64,000 nucleotides of DNA from an uncultured Phocaeicola sp. (GCA_944319745.1 CALUET010000002.1:248001-312000); one strand, 5' to 3'. Positions 18,585 to 28,555 are shown, numbered from the stretch's first letter. Made by a program: numbers and translations. The notes: generated from the sequence alone by a model not told the origin.

Positions 18585-20426
18585 CTACAGAGAGGGTAAT
18601 GAAGAAACTGATAATGTGGGAGGAGTATTCTCTGTTGCGCCCACATATTGCCAGTCGTAACCGCTCAAAGTAGCGTTCATTTCCGTTTGTGCATCCGCCC
18701 AAGTAACGTCAGAGCCGTCCACTTCGATGGCATCACCTTCTCCTTGGCCAATGCCTAAGCCCTCATAGTTACTCCAATAGCATGCACTTACGGTACTCCT
18801 GCTGTTGATTCCCATTACACCGCCCACTTTCTCATCGCCTGAAATACTTCCTGTAAAATAACAAGAAACAACGGGACCATTATCATTACCTCCTATCACA
18901 CCGCCTACACGTTTATGGCCTGAAACATTTCCCGTAAAATAACAGGCAGTGATGTTTCCGCCATCATTAATTCCTATTGCACCGCCCACATAATCCGCAC
19001 CTGAGACAGTTCCGGAAGAATGACAAGCTGTAATGTTTCCTCTGTTGTTATAACCTACTACCCCGCCAAGCATAGGTCCTGATTCACCGGAAATGTCTCC
19101 GGAAAAATCGCAGGTATTTACACTGCCATTATTAACTCCTGTTATGCCTCCAATTTCTGTTTCACCGCAAATAGTACCGGCCACGGAGCAGTTTTCTATG
19201 GTTCCGATGTTAAATCCTGCCACACCGCCTATTCCATCCTGCCCATTCATATACACATCCTTCAAAAAGAGATTTTTAACCGTACCTTCAGATCCTACAA
19301 AAGCAAACAGACCAATGCTAATTTTATTCTTATCATTTACCGTAAGTCCCGAGACAGTGAAATTTTTTCCATCGAAGGTTCCGGCATAAGGTTTATTGTC
19401 TTGATAGTTATTAAAAACGCCTACCGGTGTCCAGTTGCTTTGCTTGTCACCTGTTGTGGGTATTGTGATGTCGGCTGCAAGCGTACAATTTGTGTCCCAA
19501 TGGCCTTCGTTTACGTATGCAGCCCAAGCCAGCAGTCCTTTTGCCGTGTAAACAATGTAGGTTCCGGTTGAGTCGATGATGTAGTCGTCAATGTATTCCG
19601 TGCCTGTATTGCCCCAACTGTTATCAATGGAAGCCGTGAAGGCAACTTCGGTGAAGCCGGCATTGGCCACATCGCCGCGCAGGATGATGTGTTTGTTCTG
19701 CCCGAGCGGTACGCTGTTGACGGCCACGTCGTGGCCGCCGGCGTTGAGCGTCAGATCCTGCGTCTCGTCCGTCACAATGGCATAAAACGAAAAGACATCT
19801 CCCGCCTGTCCTTTCCCCGTTGCGGAATGGGTGAAACCGGTTGTCTCCCCTGCCGGGCTGTCACTCATCACGTTGTAGCCTTTGTATTCGGTCAGGCCGG
19901 AAAGGGTGACCGTCTGCGCGGACGGAACGGATGTAGTGGAAGTTAAAGATACTTTTGTGACGGCGTGAGTCAGGGTGACGGAGATGCTTTTGTCGCCACT
20001 CCATTCCTTTTTGGCCCGGTAAGCGATGCCGGCTTCCCGTGCATCGGCAGCAATGCCAATGGCGGTCAGGTCATCGGCCGTATAATGATTGTCGCCTCCG
20101 TCCGCCCAAAACAGGAAAGTATATTCCTTGTTTGGATTCAACATTACGCCGGAAAGGGCGTATTGTCCGTTGCCCATGTCTGTCATGGATTGTACGCCGT
20201 AACTTGTTTTTGGCTCTCCTTCTACCGTTTCCACTTCCTCCATCAGGCAGCGCGATACGGGATCGTCGGCAGAAGAATTGGCACGGGCCAACGAGCCTGT
20301 GTCTATGATGGCCGAGAAGGTGACGGGCACCCGATTGCCGGTTTCGCCGTACATGTCCTCATCTTTGTTGCACGATGCCAGCAGCGTTGCAACGATTAAT
20401 GCCGTAAATAAAAAATTCTTCTTCAT
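18585..20426 (-). CDS. fimbrillin-family lipoprotein with C-terminal GLUG repeats
   Basis: 613 residues. A lipoprotein signal ends at LLASCNKDED. The N-terminal half matches Mfa1/FimA-like fimbrillins of Bacteroidota, with the SVTLTHAVTKVSL strand and a DWA/FWADGG-type motif. After about residue 285 there is a pectate-lyase-like segment (AGTFDGKNFTVSGL), then about seven GLUG-like repeats of 22-27 residues of the form GGVxGxN...IxxCxxxGxVSG. The final IEVDGSDVTWADAQ segment is shared with the next paralogue. It is probably a surface pilus-tip or adhesin component. It is the last gene of a five-gene operon. Confidence 0.82.
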   Translation of the reverse strand: MKKNFLFTALIVATLLASCNKDEDMYGETGNRVPVTFSAIIDTGSLARANSSADDPVSRCLMEEVETVEGEPKTSYGVQSMTDMGNGQYALSGVMLNPNKEYTFLFWADGGDNHYTADDLTAIGIAADAREAGIAYRAKKEWSGDKSISVTLTHAVTKVSLTSTTSVPSAQTVTLSGLTEYKGYNVMSDSPAGETTGFTHSATGKGQAGDVFSFYAIVTDETQDLTLNAGGHDVAVNSVPLGQNKHIILRGDVANAGFTEVAFTASIDNSWGNTGTEYIDDYIIDSTGTYIVYTAKGLLAWAAYVNEGHWDTNCTLAADITIPTTGDKQSNWTPVGVFNNYQDNKPYAGTFDGKNFTVSGLTVNDKNKISIGLFAFVGSEGTVKNLFLKDVYMNGQDGIGGVAGFNIGTIENCSVAGTICGETEIGGITGVNNGSVNTCDFSGDISGESGPMLGGVVGYNNRGNITACHSSGTVSGADYVGGAIGINDGGNITACYFTGNVSGHKRVGGVIGGNDNGPVVSCYFTGSISGDEKVGGVMGINSRSTVSACYWSNYEGLGIGQGEGDAIEVDGSDVTWADAQTEMNATLSGYDWQYVGATENTPPTLSVSSLPSL

Positions 20427-20447
20427 GTTTTAAGTATTTCTATTCCG

Positions 20448-22271
20448 TTATTTCTTTGATAATGTGGGAGGAGTTGTGGCACTTGCGCCCACATATTGCC
20501 ATTCGTAATTACCTAAAGCAGCGTTCATACCCTCTTGAGCATTTATCCAAGTGACGTCTGTGCCGTCTACTTTAGTAGTTTCCCCTGTTTCATTACCGAT
20601 ACCTGCTCCCTCGTAGTTGCTCCAATAGCAAATAGTGACGGCTCCATAGTTTTCTCCTACTATGCCACCAACTTCACTATTTCCGGAAACATTTCCTGTG
20701 GAATAGCAGACAAATATAGATCCTAGGTTGCGTCCCACTACGCCTCCAACTTTGCTATTCCCGGAAATATTTCCTGTGGAATAGCTGGCGGTAATAGTGC
20801 TATTATAGTTGTATCCTGCTACACCACCGATTAAATCGGTACCGGAAACATCGCTCATTGAGTAGCAGGCGTTGACGGTTCCATGGTTGTTAAATCCTAA
20901 AATTCCGCCGGCAGCGGAAGAACCGTTCTCATGGATAGTTCCTGTGGAATGGCATGCAGAGATAGAACCTCTACTTACTCCTGCTATTCCGCCAACTATT
21001 CCATCGCCAGAGACAGAACCGGAGACAGAACAATTCTCAACAGTACCATCGCTACATCCTGCCACTCCACCTACCATACCTTCTCCTTTAATATTCACAT
21101 CCTTCAGAATCAGATTTTTTACAGTGCCATTTCTCCCTATATAAGAGAACATACCAATATAATATTCATTGTGGTTTATAATCAGTCCCGCAATGGTGTG
21201 GTTCTTTCCGTCGAAAGTTCCGACATATTGGTTATTATCGCCTCCTACCAATGTCCAGTTGGTTTCACCCTCGCTCACCGTCGGCATTGTGATGTCCGCC
21301 GCAAGCGTACAATTCAAAGACGGGGTTATTCGGGTAGTTTCCGCCCAAGCCAGCAGTCCTTTTGCCGTGTAAACAATGTAGGTTCCGTCCGAGTCGATGA
21401 TGTAATCGCTGAAGATCTTTTCTCCATCCGTCCAGTTATCGCTTATCGTGGCGGTAACTGTTGTGTTGGTCAGACCGAGATTATATACATCGCCTGTCAG
21501 CGTGGTGTGACAATTGGGCTTCAGGGGAACATCGCCAATTGTTACGGCAGGATTTTCCAACTTGCCGTTGTACTGCATTGTCAGCGCCTGGTTGTCTCCG
21601 TCCACCAGCACGTAGAAACGGGCGAGGTCGCTGTTGGCCGTGGCCGTTGCCGTGCTGTTTGTGTAAGTGTATCTGCTACTTTCCCCGGTAACTGCGCCCG
21701 TAGCCACGTTATACGCCGTATAGACCATGGGGACTTCAAGGGTAAAGTTGTTCTCTTCGGTCAGCGTTACCGCCGTGGCGGAGTGTACCGTTATGCGGGA
21801 AACGGCGTGATTCAGCGTGCAACTTATCCCGTTTGCACTCCACACGGCATTGTCCACATGTTGGGAAAAGGCGATGGTTGTACCATTCTCGTAAGGCACG
21901 TTCTTCAGGTCGGTTACTTCGGTCGCGGCATTGTCTGCCCAGACGAGGAAGTCGTATTGCTCGTCGGCTTTCAGCATGACGGTGAAAATGGCGGTGGTGC
22001 CGGCCACGCTTGTGCTCCGTACGTCGGAATATTTGTCGCCCAGCAGGTTGCCGTCTTTGTCGAGCACCTGCAGCAGACAGCGGGTGGCTGTGGCATCATT
22101 GCTTGCCGTGGCGCGGGCACTCATCCCGCCTGACGGTACTGTCACGCTGATTTTGGCAGTCGTCATTCCGCCGTTTACTCCATTTTCTTTCATCAGTGAT
22201 TCATCCTTGCTGCACGATGCCAGCAGCGTTGCGACGGTCAGCAGCAGTATTGAGAATTTATAACTCTTCAT
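20448..22271 (-). CDS. paralogous fimbrillin/GLUG-repeat lipoprotein
   Basis: 607 residues with the same plan as its downstream neighbour: lipoprotein signal LLASCSKDES, fimbrillin-like domain (CTLNHAVSRITVH), the shared linker YIIDSDGTYIVYTAKGLLAW, AGT/VGTFDGKNHTIAGL, and about seven GLUG-like repeats (GGVAGCSDGTVENCSVSG and variants), ending EWQYVGASATTPPTLSKK. The two copies arose by duplication and have diverged most in the fimbrillin part. Twenty-one bp separate it from the downstream copy and 11 bp from the frameshifted gene upstream. Such repeat domains are typical of surface adhesins; the ligand is unknown. Confidence 0.82.
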   Translation of the reverse strand: MKSYKFSILLLTVATLLASCSKDESLMKENGVNGGMTTAKISVTVPSGGMSARATASNDATATRCLLQVLDKDGNLLGDKYSDVRSTSVAGTTAIFTVMLKADEQYDFLVWADNAATEVTDLKNVPYENGTTIAFSQHVDNAVWSANGISCTLNHAVSRITVHSATAVTLTEENNFTLEVPMVYTAYNVATGAVTGESSRYTYTNSTATATANSDLARFYVLVDGDNQALTMQYNGKLENPAVTIGDVPLKPNCHTTLTGDVYNLGLTNTTVTATISDNWTDGEKIFSDYIIDSDGTYIVYTAKGLLAWAETTRITPSLNCTLAADITMPTVSEGETNWTLVGGDNNQYVGTFDGKNHTIAGLIINHNEYYIGMFSYIGRNGTVKNLILKDVNIKGEGMVGGVAGCSDGTVENCSVSGSVSGDGIVGGIAGVSRGSISACHSTGTIHENGSSAAGGILGFNNHGTVNACYSMSDVSGTDLIGGVAGYNYNSTITASYSTGNISGNSKVGGVVGRNLGSIFVCYSTGNVSGNSEVGGIVGENYGAVTICYWSNYEGAGIGNETGETTKVDGTDVTWINAQEGMNAALGNYEWQYVGASATTPPTLSKK

Positions 22272-22282
22272 TGTTGTTCCTC

Positions 22283-23100
22283 CTATTCGTTATTTGTTTC
22301 CGTTTTATCCCCGTTGTCTCCCGACAGATCGCCTTTCAGGGTGATGTGCGTATTGGCAGAAAAGGGAACGGCGGTAATGGTTTGAGTTGAATTGTGGCAG
22401 TCGAGAATGACATCTTCCTTGCTTCCTGCAGGAAGGATGTAAAAAGAAGTGATATTCTCATTGGCTGCAAAGCTGCCGGAAATGTTTTGGACAACCGTAC
22501 AGTCCGTCGCGCCGTCAGCCGAAGACGTCAGTACATTGTATGTCGTGGCACATCGGGTGCGGATGCTCAATGGTGCGTCCTCCGCAATAGTGGCGGCTGC
22601 AGTGGTCTGAAGGGTGAGTTTCGTTACGACATGCTTCAGCGTAACAGCCGTACTGATGGCTTCAGGCGTTCCGCTCACAACGGCGGCAAAAGCCACATTG
22701 CCTGCGGTGTAAGATACGTTGGTCAGCGAGGCCGGTGTGGAGGCGTCCGCATCGTTGTCTGCCCAGAACAAGCAAGTATATTCCGTGTCAGGGATCAACC
22801 GCACGGAAAAGGTGTAGGCATTGCCGTTTTTGTACCCGTCAGCACATCGGTTACAGCGGTTCCGCCACTGAATGCCTGCATGCAGCAACGTGTGGGTGCT
22901 TCGTCTTCGGTGGCAGATACGGCATGGGTAAGGCCGCGGTCTTCGCCGACTTCTCTCATGCCGTAATCGATGGCGGCAGAAAAGGTAAAGTTTTTTTCTT
23001 CTTCTCCCTGCGAGGATTGGAAGAAAACATCGTCATCCTTGCTGCACGAAACGGCGAGCAGGACGGCGAACAAAACGAATATGTATTTCTGTAATTTCAT
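22283..23100 (-). pseudogene. frameshifted fimbrillin-family lipoprotein gene
   Basis: Two overlapping frames together make one fimbrillin-like protein. The first (from 23100) has a lipoprotein signal (LLAVSCSKDDD) and continues to DVLTG, then shifts. The second frame resumes with YKNGNAYTFSV and runs through TEYTCLFWADNDAD, a motif shared with the paralogues, to ITLKGDLSG. The break lies at 22827-22837, where a run of five T and a run of three C (plus-strand) occur; one missing base in either run restores the frame. There is no GLUG domain, so the intact protein would be about 272 residues. It could be a disrupted gene, a phase-variable gene or a sequencing error. Confidence 0.75.
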
Positions 23101-23118
23101 GTTTTCTTTATTATGCGG

Positions 23119-24462
23119 TTAAAATTCTATGACGATGTCTTCCTTCCAGTCGGTATCAATCTCCACGCCGCCCGATGTACGCCCCGCAGTGAGGAACGTG
23201 CCTGTGACGGTGGTGAGCTGCCCTCGGCGGTAAGGTATCTGTATGCCCGTGAGTGTGCTTACGGCCTCGCCCGTATTCTTGTCGATGATGCGTACCGTAA
23301 CACTGACGGAAGATTCCTCGCCGTTGGTCAGAATGAAATCGGCTCCTATCTGACGTGCCTCGCCGGGATTGTAACCTTCGGCCTCTTCGATTCCGGCAGC
23401 ATAGCCGATGCCCGTGAACGCATCGTTGGGCTTTCCGCTCACAACATTAAAGCCCGTGGGGAAAAATCCCTCGTAGCTGACGCTCACCTGCAGCCGGTCA
23501 ATGGGCGGCAGGTCTTCGCCTTTGGCCATCAGGCTGAGATAACCCTCCACATCGGTCGCCACAAGGCGATAACGCGCAAGAGGACGAATGAGCGTGATGC
23601 TTTCGTCCTGCGCATCGGCATTCAGGCCGACAGTGGCAACGGCATAGTAAGCATCCTTCCCGTCGGTCTGCCCGTTGGCCACATAGTTGTCGGTCAGTAC
23701 GGCGACAGCCGAGAGGTCGTCGGTGTTATAATATCGGTCATTTGTTGTGCCGTCCACGGTCCAGTCGGCCCACAGGCGCAAGTCGTAATCGCCCTCCAGC
23801 AGGGAAAGTTCGGCCAGATAACGTCCGTCGGCCTGCGGCGTGCAGAGCAACACACGGCGGTGTATGCGCGTCTGCGTACCTTCCCGATATACTTCCGCCG
23901 TAAGCCGCAGACTCGGAGCATTGCCGGCCTCCGCCCTTGACGGAGTATAAGCCGGAAGTTCCTTCCCGGGAACGGTAAGCAACAGTCGCAAGGTGGAGAG
24001 TTCGATACCGTCTGTTCCGTTCTGCATCGAGAGCGACAAGCGGCGTATCTCTCCTGGCGCCACGCTTTCCTGGGCGGAAGCGGTGAACATGTCGGGATTG
24101 GCCGCCGCATGTTCTTCCAGCCATTCGGCGAGATCGGCCACGGTAGTCAAGGCCGGGAGGTTGTTGTCTGTTACGTTTGCCACCACCATGATGGTATAGG
24201 AATCGCTTTTGACGGGAATGTAATCCAAAGCCAAAGCACGTGGATCGGTATAATCGTTACGGACCGTTGTCGTGCCATCGCTGCCGAAAATGAACAGGTT
24301 CAGGTTGTAAACCTCTACATCCGCCTGCAAGCCGATGATGAAAGCCCCTTCATCGCCGCCCAGCGGGTATTCGTTCTCGTGAGCATCCTTGTTGCAGGCG
24401 GTAAAAGCCGCAGCAAACAGAGCGCACAGCATGTAGCAACAGAAATGTTTTACGGTATTCAT
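23119..24462 (-). CDS. FimB/Mfa2-like fimbrial anchor lipoprotein
   Basis: 447 residues with a lipoprotein signal (CALFAAAFTACNKDA). Two beta-rich domains follow; the segment VEVYNLNLFIFGSDGTTTV is like the start of Mfa2/FimB anchor domains, and LIRPLARYRLVATDV marks the second domain. Related proteins anchor fimbriae in the outer membrane and control their length. Its start overlaps the upstream DUF3575 gene by 4 bp (ATGA), which indicates translational coupling. The broken fimbrillin gene follows after 18 bp. Confidence 0.78.
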   Translation of the reverse strand: MNTVKHFCCYMLCALFAAAFTACNKDAHENEYPLGGDEGAFIIGLQADVEVYNLNLFIFGSDGTTTVRNDYTDPRALALDYIPVKSDSYTIMVVANVTDNNLPALTTVADLAEWLEEHAAANPDMFTASAQESVAPGEIRRLSLSMQNGTDGIELSTLRLLLTVPGKELPAYTPSRAEAGNAPSLRLTAEVYREGTQTRIHRRVLLCTPQADGRYLAELSLLEGDYDLRLWADWTVDGTTNDRYYNTDDLSAVAVLTDNYVANGQTDGKDAYYAVATVGLNADAQDESITLIRPLARYRLVATDVEGYLSLMAKGEDLPPIDRLQVSVSYEGFFPTGFNVVSGKPNDAFTGIGYAAGIEEAEGYNPGEARQIGADFILTNGEESSVSVTVRIIDKNTGEAVSTLTGIQIPYRRGQLTTVTGTFLTAGRTSGGVEIDTDWKEDIVIEF

Positions 24463-25733
24463 TTGTTGTCCTCCTTTCCTTTATGCCCGAAACTCCAGCC
24501 GAGTTTCAGTCCGCTTTCCCAAATATAATTTGCTTTATGAAGGTTTTCCGGTGTGCCGGAAACGGGCTGTCCCGTCAGGTAAGTCAGTCCCGTGTAAATG
24601 CCCAGATGCAAACGGTCGGTGACGGCATAGCCCGCCTGCAGGTTGCCTCCCGCGCCGAGATGCCATTTCGCCTGGCCTGCCATGACTTCGGCATCCCGGG
24701 CGATGCTACTTAAATCGGCTGTTGTGCCGGCTGCATAAAGATGCGGCGAAAGCTCGAGCGTCCAGCGGCTTCCCTTCGTGGCGGCAAAGAAACCGAGCAA
24801 GTTAACATTGAGTTGTGCACCGTAACGCTGCATGAATACGCAGCTTTTGAGGTCGTGCCACTCCCATCCTGTCATACCTGCCACGGCCGCTTCGTAAAAA
24901 TTGCCGTCGCTGCCGAGCCAATAACCGGGACAACAGTTGCGGGCAGAGAGATTTACCTGCCCCCAAACGGCCTGCGCTTCCAGCGACAGTACCGCACTGA
25001 AACGGTATCCGCCATAGATACCGGCACTCCATCCGGCACGGGTTTTGTCCACTCCAAAGGAAGACAGGGTACTTACGCCAAAGGGAACCCCTCCCCGTAT
25101 GCCGGCATACCAGCCTGCGAAAGCATTTCGTCCGGGCGGTGTCTGTTCCGCTTCAGCCATGCGTGCGGCTTCTTCCGCGGCAAGCTTTTCCTGTTTTTCC
25201 CTCTCAGCCTGCTCGCGTGCGGCCCGTTCTTTGGACAACCGCTCCTGTTCGGCCTTGCGCTCTGCGGCGATGCGTGCCTGTTCAGCCCGCTCATGTTCTT
25301 CGGCCATTCTGGCAGCCTGCGTTTGTTCCTCGCTTGCGGGTACTGCAAGGCGTATCGTTACATAGTTGCCTTCGCCCGAATGATTCTGCGTGATGAAACA
25401 CGCTTCAGTCAGTCCGGTGCGGATAATCAGTTCCGATTTAACCCGGCTCGAGCGCGTTCTGGCCATCGTCAAATTCTTTTTTTCATCGGTAGTGGAGCTG
25501 CAATATCCGTCCACACGCAGCGGTATGTCCCCCGCAATTATTGCTTCCCTGTGCTGCTTTATGCACGTTTCAAGGCGTGACAGTTCCCGATCGTTGCCAC
25601 TGAAAGACAGATAGAATATGTCTTTATTCGGTACGAAGCGGAATACGTAGACCGTATCGGCCTGCTCTTGCGCCGAAACACGCAGCAATGACAGTGCAAA
25701 CAGCATAATCAGTATGATCCCTTTCGATTTCAT
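24459..25733 (-). CDS. OmpA-like/DUF3575 outer-membrane protein of the fimbrial operon
   Basis: 424 residues with a signal peptide (LFALSLLRVSA). An OmpA-like or DUF-type domain lies at about 25-130 (IPLRVDGYCSSTTDEKKNL resembles the peptidoglycan-binding loop). Then a strongly charged Glu/Ala/Arg-rich coiled coil at about 135-195 leads to a C-terminal DUF3575-like beta-barrel (GWYAGIRGGVPFGVS, alternating hydrophobic strands to GLKLGWSFGHK). The coiled coil would cross the periplasm. It is the first gene of the fimbrial operon and overlaps the next by 4 bp. Its promoter is not obvious; see the intergenic entry. Confidence 0.78.
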   Translation of the reverse strand: MKSKGIILIMLFALSLLRVSAQEQADTVYVFRFVPNKDIFYLSFSGNDRELSRLETCIKQHREAIIAGDIPLRVDGYCSSTTDEKKNLTMARTRSSRVKSELIIRTGLTEACFITQNHSGEGNYVTIRLAVPASEEQTQAARMAEEHERAEQARIAAERKAEQERLSKERAAREQAEREKQEKLAAEEAARMAEAEQTPPGRNAFAGWYAGIRGGVPFGVSTLSSFGVDKTRAGWSAGIYGGYRFSAVLSLEAQAVWGQVNLSARNCCPGYWLGSDGNFYEAAVAGMTGWEWHDLKSCVFMQRYGAQLNVNLLGFFAATKGSRWTLELSPHLYAAGTTADLSSIARDAEVMAGQAKWHLGAGGNLQAGYAVTDRLHLGIYTGLTYLTGQPVSGTPENLHKANYIWESGLKLGWSFGHKGKEDNK

Positions 25734-26293
25734 ATATTAATTTGTATTTGGTTATTTCATATGGCACATGAAAAACATTCCGTCGGCGTGCGGAGATGAC
25801 ATCATCATGTTTCGCACACCAAAGGACAACATTCGTTTCTTCTTTTTCCGGGAACGGAGCCGGAAGTATGTATTTATTGTATGACTTTCGGAATAAAAAG
25901 CGGGATAAACCGGAATACGGAACTCTGATTGTTTTTTGAAAATACAGAGAGCTTTTATGTTTCGACGTGCGATGTCGCAGAAAGAAATATTCTTCATTTT
26001 CCACCCGTTTTCAACCATATTTTTCGCACGCACGCTCATTATTTATCCATCCTGCAACAATCGTTTGCAAATTTACGAAAGTCTAATGGATTTTTTGCGA
26101 ACTTTCAATCACTTTTTGATTCGGCCTTTGCGACAATTTGCCGGGGCGTTTTCGTTTCTTCCCGGAAAGAAAAGTAAAGGAACAACGGGCAGTCTGTATT
26201 CATGTTCCGTTGTTCCTTTGGAAGTTATTTTCGTTCTTGTTTTTGCTTTTACGAGAAGGAAATTAAAAGATTCCGTTTCCCCGGGTGTTCAGT
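25734..26293. other. 560-bp region between the fimbrial operon and prfH: long leader plus terminator
   Basis: No gene is supported. The right part holds the terminator of the prfH operon. A minus-strand TAAATTTG at 26068-26075 could be the -7 element for the fimbrial operon, predicting a leader of about 330 nt; no good -33 element accompanies it. Short minus-strand frames within 25624-26039 have no family resemblance. Confidence 0.45.
26176..26219 (-). terminator. terminator of the rtcB-prfH operon
   Basis: AAAGGAACAACGG at 26176-26188 pairs perfectly with CCGTTGTTCCTTT at 26207-26219 (13 bp). On the minus strand the stem is followed by ACTTTTCTTTCC. It lies 75 bp after the prfH stop. Confidence 0.8.
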
Positions 26294-26893
26294 TTAAAGC
26301 GGGCCGGAGAACTTTTTTACGGCATTTCCTCTGATGAGGGAATCGTGTTTGTTCCAGCACTCTTGTCGAGCTGATGCTTTTGCGTCTTCATGCAGGCGGA
26401 ACAGTTTCAGTAACAATCGCTCTTTTGCCTTGATTTTATTTTGCAATTGCGAACGTTCATCGCTGCACCGCACGGAAATACCAGTCGGGAGATGTGTGGC
26501 ACGGACGGACGTTTCCACCTTGTTGACATTCTGTCCGCCGTGTCCGCCGGAACGCATGGCCTCGAAAACAATGTCCTTATCCGATATTTCCGGGAGTTTT
26601 ATGGGATCAATAAATTCTACGCCGACAAACCAGTTACGCCGTGCATGGCCGGGACGGTAATGATTAGACGTTGCATGCCAAAGAACCGTTCCTTGCCATT
26701 CCTGCTTTTTCGGCTCAGATACCTCGGCAAGAAACAACATTGACATAAAACACCCCGGTTCCGTATTGTGCGGTTCACATTCTATCAGCTCTGCATCGGG
26801 AAAATCTTTCAGCAATTCGCGGGAAACAAGCGTAACGGCCCGGGCACATTCTACCGGTCCCCGCCCAGCAGTGAGTTGTATATACTTCTTCAT
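26294..26893 (-). CDS. prfH: peptide chain release factor homologue PrfH
   Basis: 199 residues, about half the length of RF1/RF2. The GGQ catalytic loop [17 protein letters not shown] (GGQ at 119-121) is intact, so it can hydrolyse peptidyl-tRNA. The codon-recognition domain of RF1/RF2 is missing and replaced by a short N-terminal domain. In the described RtcB2-PrfH system, PrfH recognises ribosomes whose 16S rRNA decoding centre is cut, releases the peptide, and the partner ligase repairs the RNA. The start overlaps rtcB by 4 bp (ATGA), so the two are translationally coupled. Last gene of a leftward operon. Confidence 0.92.
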   Translation of the reverse strand: MKKYIQLTAGRGPVECARAVTLVSRELLKDFPDAELIECEPHNTEPGCFMSMLFLAEVSEPKKQEWQGTVLWHATSNHYRPGHARRNWFVGVEFIDPIKLPEISDKDIVFEAMRSGGHGGQNVNKVETSVRATHLPTGISVRCSDERSQLQNKIKAKERLLLKLFRLHEDAKASARQECWNKHDSLIRGNAVKKFSGPL

Positions 26894-28119
26894 TTGGGAA
26901 CATCTTTTATGTTTAAACGAGGTTTGATCAGCGCGACAACTTCGGCCGTCGGCTCAATCATACGCAATATATCTTCCATGGGTTTGTATGCCTGTGGCGA
27001 TTCGTCAAGCGTATTCGGGCAAACGGAAGTGGAAAATATGCCGGCCATGGATTCCTCAAAAACTTTCATTTCGATATTCTTTTTGGCGGCATTCCTTGAC
27101 ATGCTCCGCCCTGCCCCGTGCGGAGCGGAATAATTCCAATCGGCATTTCCTTTACCGATGCAGATGGCAATGCCGTCACGCATATTGAAAGGCAGGCAAA
27201 AACGTTCTCCTTTTTCTGCATTGACGGCTCCTTTGCGCAGCATGGGATATTCTTCGCAAACGGAAATATAATTGTGCGTAGTGAATATGGATTCCACACA
27301 TTTCGCCTTGCATAGCTTTTTCAGTATGGCGAAAATACGGTCGCGAATGACGTGATGATTATAAAGGGCATACGCCTGTGCCACAACCATATCGGAAAGA
27401 TAGCCTTTAAGAGCGTCGTCCCACAGATAACCCGTGAATTGTGCTCTTTTGGGATTCCGGGCAATGTTGTGCCAATGATTCGCTACTTTGACTCCGAGAT
27501 TCCGAGAACCGCAATGAATGGTCAGCCAACCTTCTTCCGTTTTATTGTCTTCGCCGTATTCAATAAAGTGATTGCCTCCGCCAAGAGTGCCCAGACTTTT
27601 ATAAAAGATGCCCTCCTGTAACTTGATTCTACGGCACATCTCCGAAATAAAGCGGGCATCTATGCGTGTTACTTCGCTGATCAACTCCGGTGCGGCGGAG
27701 CGTGCTTTCTGGTATTGGGAATTGAGAAAACGAAACAATTCCCTTTCATTCAGACTGTTTTTCTCGCAAATATCCGTACCGGCCGGTATCATTTCCCGTA
27801 TGCGGTGGTCAAGTAAGGCAAAATCTTCCGGAGCAACTACACAAGAAAGCTTGTGCATGGAAACGGTGCATCCTATGTCTACTCCCACATGGTCGGGATT
27901 GACGTAAGTCCCTATCCGGTATGCCGTCCCGACATTACAAGAGTTGCCGGCATGAACATCGGGCATTTGCACTATCTTGACTGCCTCGAAAGCCGGATGG
28001 TCGCACTGTGTCCGGACCCATTGCAATGCAGCATCTTCAATGTTTTCTGCGAAGATTTCTGCCGAAGTATATCGTCCTTTGATTATCATCTCGTCAATCG
28101 TTTGTTGATTTGTTACCAA
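26890..28119 (-). CDS. rtcB: RtcB-family RNA ligase, PrfH-linked type
   Basis: 409 residues. GTP- and Mn-dependent ligase joining 2',3'-cyclic phosphate (or 3'-phosphate) ends to 5'-OH RNA ends. Metal and active-site residues are intact: PDVHAGNSC, Cys 84 in GVDIGC, His 184 in GGGNHF, His 202 in IHCGSRN, His 282 in HNYI and the guanylylated His 334 in SAPHGAGR. The first 26 bp overlap the upstream alpha/beta-hydrolase-like gene; an ATG at 28089, just after that gene's stop, is an alternative start. Coupling to prfH points to repair of cleaved ribosomal RNA; this is known for the family, and inferred here. Confidence 0.93.
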   Translation of the reverse strand: MVTNQQTIDEMIIKGRYTSAEIFAENIEDAALQWVRTQCDHPAFEAVKIVQMPDVHAGNSCNVGTAYRIGTYVNPDHVGVDIGCTVSMHKLSCVVAPEDFALLDHRIREMIPAGTDICEKNSLNERELFRFLNSQYQKARSAAPELISEVTRIDARFISEMCRRIKLQEGIFYKSLGTLGGGNHFIEYGEDNKTEEGWLTIHCGSRNLGVKVANHWHNIARNPKRAQFTGYLWDDALKGYLSDMVVAQAYALYNHHVIRDRIFAILKKLCKAKCVESIFTTHNYISVCEEYPMLRKGAVNAEKGERFCLPFNMRDGIAICIGKGNADWNYSAPHGAGRSMSRNAAKKNIEMKVFEESMAGIFSTSVCPNTLDESPQAYKPMEDILRMIEPTAEVVALIKPRLNIKDVPK

Positions 28120-28555
28120 TAATTTCCAGAATAATGTCTTTAATATCCATAATGCTCAGGCAGGGAGCATTGACAAACCAGCTTGCATTGGGATAAATTA
28201 TTTGAAACAACTCATAACTTTTCTCCTGTTCCGGCAATGCTCCAAAGAACCCGTATGTATGCTCACGGGCATATTCTGTGACGTTATTCAAATTGTTTTC
28301 AGTCACAACAGGGTTAATCAGAATCTTTTTCTGCCCGTGGAGTGTAAGACATGCCGTGGCAGAAGCTCCGACCGCAACCACCCAATCGGGTTTTCGCATC
28401 GTTATTATCTTGCTGATTTCACTGTCGGATTCATGAATTTCTATGAATTCACCGATTCCCGTGGCTGCTTCTTTGTCCTTCAGACAGGCATATCGTTTAT
28501 CGACCGTGGAGTCTTTTATGCCGAATGAATCGGGGAACACAAAAACTTTTTCCAT
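28094..28555 (-). CDS. small alpha/beta-hydrolase-like protein of unknown function
   Basis: 153 residues, unrecognised at family level. DWVVAVGASATACLTLHG (about 57-74) resembles a nucleophile elbow with Ser 65, and KKILINPVVT after it resembles the LINPAV strand of YqiA-type esterases. A later YGFFGALPEQEKSYELFQII looks like the acid-residue region. Where the catalytic His would be expected there is APCLSI, without His, so activity is doubtful. It may instead be a Rossmann-like ligand-binding protein. It lies 3 bp after the DprA-like gene and overlaps rtcB by 26 bp, so it is a fixed member of the operon. Confidence 0.6.
   Translation of the reverse strand: MEKVFVFPDSFGIKDSTVDKRYACLKDKEAATGIGEFIEIHESDSEISKIITMRKPDWVVAVGASATACLTLHGQKKILINPVVTENNLNNVTEYAREHTYGFFGALPEQEKSYELFQIIYPNASWFVNAPCLSIMDIKDIILEIIGNKSTND

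Noticed and set aside
18700..21100. Repetitive DNA that might be a CRISPR array
   Set aside because: The periodicity comes from GLUG-like protein repeats inside coding frames; there are no identical repeats with unique spacers.
26294..26893. Truncated prfA/prfB pseudogene
   Set aside because: The GGQ loop is intact and length and N-terminus match PrfH; coupling to rtcB confirms it.
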